A stretch of 64,000 nucleotides of DNA, taken from Methylovirgula sp. HY1 (GTDB taxonomy: Bacteria > Pseudomonadota > Alphaproteobacteria > Rhizobiales > Beijerinckiaceae). Within the stretch, counting starts at the first letter, position 1. Each line of letters opens with the position of its first letter. Both the position numbers and the translations under genes were made by a program. This document shows, piece after piece, positions 17,269-23,903 of the stretch. Under the pieces are notes generated by a model. That model was not told the DNA's origin. It did no database searches and saw only the letters and a program-made list of their open reading frames with translations. The stretch is taken from the NCBI RefSeq assembly GCF_019343105.1, contig NZ_CP073764.1, positions 372,001-436,000 on the forward strand. The letters run 5' to 3'.

Positions 17269-17812
17269 CGTCCCACAAATTTTTTTTTGGGTTTTTTTGG
17301 CGCCGGATTGGACGCTTGAAAACCATGCCGCGCAGTTCTTCGGCGTGCGAAGCAAGCGATCGATCGGAGAGATCCGCAGGCTTCCACCACTGCGCATCGA
17401 AGCACCGTTAAAGCGCTACGGCAATGACGAGAAGAACCTTGCAAGCGCTGCATGAAAGCGTGACAGAAATTCTATAGTCACAAGAAAAACAATGACTTTG
17501 TTTGTTGCCGGCGAGTCTCGACACGGCTTGCTTGGCACTTATGCGGTAAGTCTCTGCGCGCTTTAGCGACACCCTTCGCAGCATATCAACGAAAGCATTT
17601 GCGCTTTGCCGATGCGATTGCAATCGTCGTTGCGCCTATGCTCGACAAGCTCGGTTCGAGGCTTCGATATGCGCATCAAGCGGCAATATCGCGCCAAGAT
17701 TCGAACGTTTGTTCGAGCATGCCTCTTGCACGACTGATTAACCACGGTACGCTAATCAGGCCTCTTGTCGGCACGTCAACCCCGCCGACGAAATAGCAGA
17801 GGGGACCCGAAG

Positions 17813-18175
17813 ATGGTGAAGGCTACCACCAAACGCAAACCCGCGAAGAAGACCGCGGTCAAAAAGAGCGCAGCGAAGAAAACTGTGCGCAAGGCGGCGA
17901 CCAAGAAAACCGCCGCGAAGAAGACAGTGGCGAAGAAGTCCGCCGCGAAGAAGAGCACGGTAAGGACCGCTGCTAAGAAGGCCGTCAAGACCACGGCGCG
18001 CAAGTCACCGGTCAAGAAGGCAGCCGCCAAAAAAGCGGGCGCCAGGAAGACCAGCGTGAAGAAGGCAAGCGTCAAGAAGGCAAGCGCCAGAAAGGCGAGT
18101 GCCAAGAAGGCAACACGCAAAGTGGCTGCTCGCAAGCCGAAAGCGCCTGCCCCGGTGAATCCGGAGACGGTCTGA
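17813..18175 (+). CDS. Histone H1-like Lys/Ala-rich nucleoid protein
   Basis: A 120-residue, very basic, low-complexity protein made of AAKK, KKTA, VKKAS and KKS repeats with a Pro-rich end (RKPKAPAPVNPETV). The composition resembles the C-terminal tail of eukaryotic histone H1 and bacterial AlgP/HctB-like proteins, which bind DNA non-specifically. It has no folded domain, signal peptide or hydrophobic segment. ATG 17813 lies after GAGGGGACC. Unit number is likely to vary between strains because the DNA is repetitive. DNA binding is inferred from composition. Confidence 0.8.
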   Translation: MVKATTKRKPAKKTAVKKSAAKKTVRKAATKKTAAKKTVAKKSAAKKSTVRTAAKKAVKTTARKSPVKKAAAKKAGARKTSVKKASVKKASARKASAKKATRKVAARKPKAPAPVNPETV

Positions 18176-18211
18176 ACTATTGGAAGAGGAGGACGGAGAC
18201 GGCCGGTGCGG

Positions 18212-18241
18212 CCTTTCATGCGGAAGACCCCGCATGAAAGG
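18212..18241 (+). other. Perfect 12-bp hairpin after the histone-like gene
   Basis: CCTTTCATGCGG and CCGCATGAAAGG with a 6-nt loop (AAGACC), 36 nt after the stop. It is followed by G residues instead of T residues, so an intrinsic terminator in the strict sense is not shown. Confidence 0.7.
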
Positions 18242-18388
18242 GGGGCTTGCTAACTAGCAGGGCCTGTCCGGTTGTCCCGTCTCCGTCTCATTCTCGCGAG
18301 GCTTTAGGTCGCGCAGGATGAAGTCGTGCGCCGCCCTGTCATTCCTGGCAGGCATGACGAGGCGCCAGAGAGACTCGTCGGTGTTGAC

Positions 18389-18787
18389 TTATCGCACCAG
18401 ACAGGCGCTTGCGAAGCTGAGCCAGGTTTTGTCAGCCGCGGCACCGGACGCTTTCATTTTTTGCCATTCGCTCCCGCATTCATGCATGCGGGTACGCGAG
18501 GCCGCGGGCAACACTTGCGGCATGTCGGGCGCGAAATCTGCGACCATGGGATTGACGCCTGGCGGTGGCCCGTTCGCAGGCGGTGGCACGGGCGCCGGCA
18601 CGTTCGACAGACTCGGCGGACGTGCCGGCGGCATTGGCGGCGCGTTGCCGTTTTGAGCGGCGGCGCCGAAGCCAAGCGATAGGCTCGCAAATCCGCAGAG
18701 ACCGATTGTCAGACCAAAGCTTCGGATCCCTGCACCCAGCATTTTGGCCGATCGTATCCGGGCGAGGGCGCGATGTGATGTCGGCAT
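18389..18787 (-). CDS. Small exported Pro-rich protein
   Basis: From ATG 18787 the product is 132 residues. It has a long basic N-terminus (MPTSHRALARIRSAKML), a hydrophobic signal core (GLTIGLCGFASLSLGFGAAA) and a mature part starting with a Pro-rich linker (PPMPPARPPSLSNVPAPVPP). A compact C-terminal region follows with two Cys residues, including MHECGSEWQKMKASGAA and WLSFASACLVR. The pattern of a Cys pair around a Trp-Gln-Lys-Met segment recurs in small exported rhizobial proteins I cannot name. The frame is open to 18949 across an inverted repeat; I do not count that part. Confidence 0.65.
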   Translation of the reverse strand: MPTSHRALARIRSAKMLGAGIRSFGLTIGLCGFASLSLGFGAAAQNGNAPPMPPARPPSLSNVPAPVPPPANGPPPGVNPMVADFAPDMPQVLPAASRTRMHECGSEWQKMKASGAAADKTWLSFASACLVR

Positions 18788-19296
18788 TCGTTTTCTACCC
18801 GCGTCTGGCGCGCAGCCAATCCGAAGGATGCCATCCTTAGAAACATTGGCGGTGATACCCGATGTTTCTAAGGATGGCATCGACTTGGCCGCTCCAAAGC
18901 TCTTGCCGTCCGGATTCTGTCTCTGCGGGTCCATCATCATATCATTCATGCGCAGATCCTTCAGCCGCGGGTCATGGGTCTCTGTTGGGTTAATCGCTTC
19001 ACGTTTACTGACCTATCCTGCCGATATAAGGCAGCTTTGCGGCCGAAGTCGGGGGCGACGTCCGTGCGGGCGCGCGTTTGGGCGACTCATCGAAGACCCC
19101 AGGCGGATGCCGGCGATTCGAAGACCGTGAGCACGACGGATTGCGACTGATTTCAAATCCATTGCCGCGCTCCGCTATTCGGTGCGCCAGCGTCGATGAG
19201 ACCGCGCAGCGTCAGAGCGAACTTCATTTTAGCCGAAGCCACGCGGAACCACCTGTGTTGCAGGACATTCTTCGCTGGCTTCAAAAGGAGAAACAT
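18788..19296. other. Intergenic region with an 18-bp perfect inverted repeat
   Basis: Divergent promoters of the two flanking exported-protein genes must lie here. The inverted repeat at 18827-18881 is the only clear structure. No gene is recognised in the remaining 400 bases. Confidence 0.55.
18827..18881. repeat. Perfect 18-bp inverted repeat
   Basis: Arms GATGCCATCCTTAGAAAC (18827-18844) and GTTTCTAAGGATGGCATC (18864-18881) are exact reverse complements, with a 19-nt spacer. It lies about 40 nt upstream of the Pro-rich exported protein gene, in its probable promoter or leader. Confidence 0.85.
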
Positions 19297-19587
19297 ATGC
19301 GTTGTAAATCGATAGCTTTGGCTACTTTGATCTCTCTTGCCCTGACGCCTGCCGCCTTCGCACAGGGGGCTGCCGGCGTTGGGGTTGGCGCGGGCACTGG
19401 CGCGGGCGTCAGTACGGGCATGGGGACAAGCACCAGCGGCAGCGCCGGTACCTCCGGCAGCGTAGGGACCGGCACCAGCGGCAACGTGGATGCAGGCACC
19501 ACGGGCGGCGTAGGGACCGGCACCAGCGGCGGCATGGGAGCGAGCACCAGTGACCGCGTCGGTGCGGGTGCCAGCGGCCGACGATAA
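19297..19587 (+). CDS. Small exported Gly/Ser/Thr-repeat protein
   Basis: The 96-residue product has a signal peptide (MRCKSIALATLISLALTPAA, cleavage near AFA-Q). The mature part is almost entirely Gly, Ser, Thr, Ala and Val in imperfect repeats such as GTSGSVGTGTSGNVDAGT and GGVGTGTSGGMGASTS. It is probably disordered and periplasmic or surface-exposed. ATG 19297 is preceded by AAAAGGAG at optimal spacing, and the gene ends at a strong terminator, which supports real expression. No known family. Confidence 0.7.
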   Translation: MRCKSIALATLISLALTPAAFAQGAAGVGVGAGTGAGVSTGMGTSTSGSAGTSGSVGTGTSGNVDAGTTGGVGTGTSGGMGASTSDRVGAGASGRR

Positions 19588-19621
19588 ACGGCCGTCATCC
19601 ACGGCATCACGATTGAAAGCT

Positions 19622-19652
19622 ATGTCCGCAGGCAAGCGTCTGCGGACATTTT
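19622..19652 (+). terminator. Rho-independent terminator of the Gly/Ser/Thr-repeat gene
   Basis: Perfect 10-bp stem ATGTCCGCAG / CTGCGGACAT, 8-nt loop, then TTTT (one T shared with the stem), 34 nt after the stop. Confidence 0.85.
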
Positions 19653-19753
19653 GCGTCTTATGGAGGTTCGGCGCGCCGATCAGCAACCGTGGCGTTTCTC
19701 ATCACGGATCGCGGCGAGAGGAGGGCCGGGGGGATTTCGGGCGAAGGCGGAAT

Positions 19754-19847
19754 TGGCGGAGACGGAGGGATTCGAACCCTCGATAGGGCTTTACAACCCT
19801 ATAACGGTTTAGCAAACCGCCGCCTTCAGCCTCTCGGCCACGTCTCC
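19754..19847 (-). tRNA. tRNA-Ser (anticodon GCU)
   Basis: Read on the minus strand: acceptor GGAGACG pairs perfectly with CGTCTCC. The D-arm contains GGCCGAGAGGCTGAAGG, the anticodon loop is TTGCTAA (anticodon GCT) on the stem GCGGT/ACCGT, a long variable arm TAGGG...CCCTA marks a class II tRNA, and the T-arm is GGGTTCGAATCCC. The discriminator is G and CCA is encoded. It reads AGC/AGU serine codons. Confidence 0.97.
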
Positions 19848-20634
19848 AGATCACGCGCTGCATGCCTTTCGTGCCGAATCCGGCGCGAATGCCCAGGAAG
19901 CGCGTGCCGGTGAGATATGCCCGAGGGCGGCCGTGATGGCAAGCGAAAGGCGGCCATCGGAAGATGAAGCACAGCTCTTGATTTCCTTCCGGCCGCCAGC
20001 CACATCAGCGAAGAATAATGTTCGTGGAGCGTTCGCTTCCGGCAGGCGGCCTTAGAGCATGTTGCGGAAAAGTTGAATGAGTTTTCCGCGCTTTCAGACG
20101 TCGAATATATCCGAGTTCTCATTTTTCAGACATCGGATATATCCGATGTCTCATTGATAAGACCATGCTCCAGCTTATTGATTTGGAGTGGTTTCCTCTC
20201 GATCGGGCGAGTCCACCCGATCGGAAAGCGCTCTAGATTTGGAAACAACGTAAAGTCGTCCTCGATTCGAGTAGAGCGCGAAGCAGCAGCTCCGAACCAC
20301 GCAGCTCAAAAAGTTGAGAATTAAATTCAGGTAATAATTGCGCGCTTGTTGCGCCTCGGCCACACAATTCAGAGAAAGAAGACCAAGAAACATTCCGTCA
20401 TTTTATCGGCCAATCTTCCTGTCTATTCTCGTGAAATCGGTCGGGGTACGACGTGTCAATTCCGGCATTGTCTCAATAAAGCGGATCAACTGCTTGTCTT
20501 TGAAACGCTTTATGGGCGGGCCGCTGCGCTGCGCTCTTCCCCTCCCGCTAGCTGAGGTCTATGGATTTCGGACTCGGATAGGGGGACGCGGAAAGGAAAG
20601 CCGATCCTTTATGGGCTTGTCGGCGGAGATTGTT
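19848..20634. other. Long intergenic region between tRNA-Ser and porin gene
   Basis: Contains a full copy of the family 1 repeat (20053-20236). The stretch 20237-20630 is relatively AT-rich and should hold the porin promoter and leader. Frames reading into the porin gene from 20338 have no conserved content. No gene is supported. Confidence 0.6.
20053..20236 (+). repeat. Modular palindromic repeat (family 1), longest complete copy
   Basis: Shows all parts: head TAGAGCATGTTGCGGAAAAG with GAGTTTTCCG, a first palindrome AGACGTCGAATATATCCGAG (decayed), a second perfect palindrome with AGACATCGGATA and TATCCGATGTCT halves, then the GACCATGCTCCAGCTTATTG linker and the hairpin from GGAGTGGTTTCC to GGAAAGCGCTCTAG. 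Confidence 0.88.
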
Positions 20635-22188
20635 ATGAGGCTCGTCAAGAGCTTTTGGCTTGGGAGCTTATTTTTCAAGAGCTGCGCATTTGGATCGGTT
20701 GTCATATTGACCGGTGTTGCCGCCGCTTGGGCCGGTGGGGCCGGAGCGTCCAGTCTTTCCTTGGCCGGCGCCGCGCCGATCAATTATGCCGGCATGTGCG
20801 ATATTTACGGCAATAGCTTTTTCTATCTTCCTGGCACTGACAGCTGCTTGAAGATCGGCGGCCTCGCTTATGGTGAACTTGATACTTTTTCACCGTCCGA
20901 CAGCGTCAACGGGCAGACCTTTGAAGGCAATGGAACGCCGGCTGGTAGCGGCTATCGTCCTAATCGCACGCAATATGTCACGGCAGGCCAGCGCAATGCC
21001 GTTGGCTATCAGTCGCTCGGCCGTATCGAACTCGATGCCCGCAAAGCGACCGCTTACGGGCCGATGCGGGTCTTCGTGCGAGGCGATACCCTCTTCGGAT
21101 CGACGGATTATGGTCTGGCCAGCGGGGACCCGGGCAGCATTTACAATTCGAATGTCCGCGCCGTGCCGATCCTGAACAAGGCCTTCATCCAATTTGCGGG
21201 TCTCACGGCCGGCTATGCGCAATCCTCGTTCGACTTTTATGCCGACGCCGACAATTGGGGCTATCTACGCGGCTCGAACGCGACCGTGCCGTTGCTCGCC
21301 TATACTGCGACATTCGGCAAAGGGTTTTCGACGACCCTTTCCTTCGAGGATCATTATTGGCGCCGCGCCGCAATCGGCAGCACCGTTGCCAATTACCAAG
21401 CCATGCCGACGAGCAATGCGGCTCCCGATATCGTGGGCAATCTGCGGCTCGACCGGCCTTGGGGCGCCATGCAGCTGTCGGGTGCATCGCATCAGATCAG
21501 GAGCAATCTTTACGGAACCACGCCGTCGGGAACGCTCTCAAGCTCGGCCAATTCCAACAGCGATTTCGGATTCGCGGTCCAAGGTGGTCTCCAGTTCAAC
21601 ACGGATATGATCGCGCCCGGCGACAAATTGTGGTTGCAGGCCGCCTATGAGAAAGGTGCTTACAGCTATGTCGGGGGCGACAATCTCGCCTCCGCTTATG
21701 CGCCTGCGAATGGCTCGCGCTATTATGGGGTCGGCGTCTCGCCGCAGGACTATAATTTTGGTTGGGATCCGCAGATTCCGTCGGACTGCGTCTATACGGG
21801 TGTCACCGCGGCGACGGCGCATTGTTCCAAGCCATGGGGCTTTGCTTTCACCGGTGCTTTCAAACATTATTGGACACCGACTTTGAGTTCGGCGGTTTTC
21901 GGCTCCTATCTTTCGACCAATTATGATGCCAGTGCGTTGGCCGGTCTCGGCGGCGCCGTCGGCGTCGCGGATACGAAGGAGACGCGCATCGGCGGCAGTC
22001 TGGTATGGACGCCGATCAAGGGTCTCGATATCGGCACCGAGTTCATGTACCTGCATCTGTCGGAATCGACGCCGGCGGGCCTTGCGCCAAATTATGGCGC
22101 GACGAGCCTCGGCGCGGCCGGTGTGCCCACCTTCAAGAACAACAGCAATGAATATGAAGGCCGCATTCGGGTTCAGCGGGCCTTTTGA
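20635..22188 (+). CDS. Outer-membrane porin (alphaproteobacterial Porin_2 type)
   Basis: Trimeric beta-barrel channel for small solutes in the outer membrane. From ATG 20635 (GGAG 6 nt before) the product is 517 residues with a signal peptide ending VAAAWA. The motif MCDIYGNSFFYLPGTDSCLKIGGLAYGELDTF matches the N-terminal strand of this family, here with a paired Cys loop. AVGYQSLGRIELDARKATAYGPMRVFVRG and NKAFIQFAGLTAGYAQSSFDFY are also typical. The last residue is Phe (RVQRAF), the usual barrel-assembly signal. ATG 20611 is an alternative start. Confidence 0.92.
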   Translation: MRLVKSFWLGSLFFKSCAFGSVVILTGVAAAWAGGAGASSLSLAGAAPINYAGMCDIYGNSFFYLPGTDSCLKIGGLAYGELDTFSPSDSVNGQTFEGNGTPAGSGYRPNRTQYVTAGQRNAVGYQSLGRIELDARKATAYGPMRVFVRGDTLFGSTDYGLASGDPGSIYNSNVRAVPILNKAFIQFAGLTAGYAQSSFDFYADADNWGYLRGSNATVPLLAYTATFGKGFSTTLSFEDHYWRRAAIGSTVANYQAMPTSNAAPDIVGNLRLDRPWGAMQLSGASHQIRSNLYGTTPSGTLSSSANSNSDFGFAVQGGLQFNTDMIAPGDKLWLQAAYEKGAYSYVGGDNLASAYAPANGSRYYGVGVSPQDYNFGWDPQIPSDCVYTGVTAATAHCSKPWGFAFTGAFKHYWTPTLSSAVFGSYLSTNYDASALAGLGGAVGVADTKETRIGGSLVWTPIKGLDIGTEFMYLHLSESTPAGLAPNYGATSLGAAGVPTFKNNSNEYEGRIRVQRAF

Positions 22189-22235
22189 TCACGCGGCTTT
22201 GGCCGTTTGGGGCTGCTGCCGACGTTTTCGCTGAC

Positions 22236-22302
22236 GCTCTAAGAGCGTTTTCCGACCGGATCGAATCATCCGGTCGACAAGAAAAAACTCAAAATCAAAA
22301 AG
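22236..22302 (-). repeat. Family 1 repeat, hairpin module only
   Basis: AGAGCGTTTTCCGACCGGAT and ATCCGGTCGACAAG with loop CGAATC, then AAAAACTCAAAATCAAAAAG. The inner stem is GACCGGAT/ATCCGGTC, a sequence different from other copies but fully paired. It lies 50 nt after the porin stop and 3' of the convergent hydrolase gene, so it could serve as a terminator for both. Confidence 0.75.
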
Positions 22303-23209
22303 TCGGCGCGGGCAGGTCTTCGCGATCTTCGACGCGGCGCACGAAATCGGCGATCCGGTCGATTGAAGCTTCGTCGTATAGAAGTGGAGCATGACCTTGG
22401 CCTGAAACGATATAAGTCTCGCAATGGCTGTGGCGCCGCGCCATTTCCGCGAGCGTTTCCGCCGAGAGAATATCGGAATTGGCGCCGCGAATGGCGAGCA
22501 GCGGGATATCCGCCAAGCCGTCGAAGAGGGCCCAGGCCGGGGGTGGCGGATTGTCGAGATCGAGGGCTTCGAAGGGCTTTACGATGTCTGGGTCGAATGT
22601 CGAACCGAAACTGCCGTCGGAGCGTTCGAAACTGGCGCGCGCATGAAGTTCGAAATCCGCATCCGAGAGTCCGGCGAACCGGGCGCTCATCGTCTTCTTG
22701 AGATAATCGATGCTGTCGGCGAACGTGGTTGGTGCCACGAAATGGCGGAGATAGAGACGGATTCGCGTCAGGCCCGCCGAGTCGATGGCAGGGCCTATGT
22801 CATTGAGCACGGCACCGCGCAGGAGCGTCGGCATGCGCGCAGCCAGCGCCATGATGTGAAGGCCACCGCGCGAGGTTCCGATAAAGATCGCCTCGCTGAT
22901 CTCGCTCGCGATCAACATCGCCACTATGTCGGCATTCTCGACGGCAAGACTGTAGTTGCGCCAATCGCGGTCATGCTCGGACCTGCCACGGCCGCGATAG
23001 TCGATCGCGATAACACGCCTTCTGCGTCCCGCGGCGCCTGCGGCGAGCGCTGCCGCAAGCGGGCCGAAATCGGCGGCATTGCGGGATAGGCCGGGAAGGC
23101 AGACGACGGGAAGACCAGGATCGAAAGGCGCGCCGTAGTCGCGCATATGAAGTTGCAAGCCATCCGGGGCAGAGAGGAAGCGGCTGGCATAGGCATTCGC
23201 ATAAAACAT
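22295..23209 (-). CDS. Alpha/beta-hydrolase fold protein
   Basis: A 304-residue cytosolic hydrolase with VVCLPGLSRNAADFGPL (oxyanion region), IAIDYRGRGRSEHD, the nucleophile elbow IGTSRGGLHIM (Ser in GxSxG), acid candidate in IRGANSDILSAET and the catalytic His in VSGQGHAPLLYDE. The substrate cannot be read; esterases and dienelactone-hydrolase-like or epoxide-hydrolase-like enzymes share this outline. It overlaps the repeat at its 3' end by about 8 nt and is divergent from the receiver-protein gene. Confidence 0.88.
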   Translation of the reverse strand: MFYANAYASRFLSAPDGLQLHMRDYGAPFDPGLPVVCLPGLSRNAADFGPLAAALAAGAAGRRRRVIAIDYRGRGRSEHDRDWRNYSLAVENADIVAMLIASEISEAIFIGTSRGGLHIMALAARMPTLLRGAVLNDIGPAIDSAGLTRIRLYLRHFVAPTTFADSIDYLKKTMSARFAGLSDADFELHARASFERSDGSFGSTFDPDIVKPFEALDLDNPPPPAWALFDGLADIPLLAIRGANSDILSAETLAEMARRHSHCETYIVSGQGHAPLLYDEASIDRIADFVRRVEDREDLPAPTF

Positions 23210-23394
23210 CGAGCGCGGAGCCTCGCGTCAGGGTTTGCCGTTCAACTCTGGAACTCTACTACCGATTCGCCGAAAGACGTCGGGCCAAAATCCGGAGCAG
23301 CCTCCAAAAGGATTATTCTTAACGCCCGCTAACTCTTAATTTACTATGTTAGTATTTCAGTGGAACTTATTTCAAATACAACTGATTTTCGGGC

Positions 23395-23814
23395 ATGGAA
23401 CACATTTTGACCAGCGCGTCGAACCGCATTCTCGTCGTCGAGGATGATGCGCTCGTGCGCGAGTTGATCGTCGAAATTCTTGCCGATGCGGGATATGCGA
23501 TGAGCGAAGTCTCATGTGCGGATGAGGCGCTTGATCTGTTTTGCCGGCAGCCTGATCTCGCCGCGAAGATTGCCGTGGTTGTGACCGATATCGACATGCC
23601 CGGCGAGATCGACGGTCTCGGCCTTGCGGCGCGTCTCGCCGCGGCTTGGCCGCAGATCGGCGTAGTCGTCACGTCTGGAGCGCGGAGGGCCGAAACACGC
23701 ACCCTGCGTCAGCCGTCGGTCTTTCTCGCCAAACCGTTTCGGCCGGACCGTCTCGTTGCTGCTGTCAGCTCGGTGATCGTGGCTGGCGCGCGCCATGAGC
23801 GCCACGCCTGCTAG
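23395..23814 (+). CDS. Stand-alone response regulator receiver protein
   Basis: A 139-residue single receiver domain: acidic pair in ILVVEDDALVRELIVE, phospho-acceptor Asp in VVVTDIDMPGEIDGLG, Thr/Ser switch at VVVTSGARR and Lys in FLAKPFRPDRL. No output domain. Similar lone receivers in rhizobia (FixJ-family receivers or CpdR-like proteins) act by protein contact; no partner kinase is adjacent. Upstream, 23316-23345 is AT-rich and has several TTAA/TAAC elements, where the promoter is likely. Confidence 0.87.
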   Translation: MEHILTSASNRILVVEDDALVRELIVEILADAGYAMSEVSCADEALDLFCRQPDLAAKIAVVVTDIDMPGEIDGLGLAARLAAAWPQIGVVVTSGARRAETRTLRQPSVFLAKPFRPDRLVAAVSSVIVAGARHERHAC

Positions 23815-23872
23815 AGCGTGCTCCGGCTTATTGATTTGGAGCGTTTTCCGACGGGTGAAATCGCCCGATTAC
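23812..23872 (+). repeat. Family 1 repeat, 3' hairpin module (truncated)
   Basis: Starts at the stop codon of the receiver gene: TAGAGCGTGCTCCGGCTTAT, then TTGGAGCGTTTTCC, and a decayed inner stem GACGGGTGAAATCGCCCG. Confidence 0.75.
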
Positions 23873-23903
23873 GAGGCCGCCGACTTTTCCGGTGCCGCAG
23901 TGC

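Larger units (their letters stand above)
17178..17812. other. Intergenic region downstream of gatB
   Basis: Holds a 10-bp hairpin (17185-17216), the gatB terminator, and T-tracts at 17260-17268, about 17280-17288 and 17292-17298. The remaining roughly 500 bases are not convincingly coding; short frames on both strands have no recognisable product. The promoter of the histone-like gene should be in the last 150 bases. Confidence 0.6.

Noticed and set aside
17813-18175. Low-complexity stretch that could be just a repeat
   Set aside because: Kept as a gene because it has a good start, a uniform reading frame, a stop after a non-repetitive tail, and a hairpin downstream.
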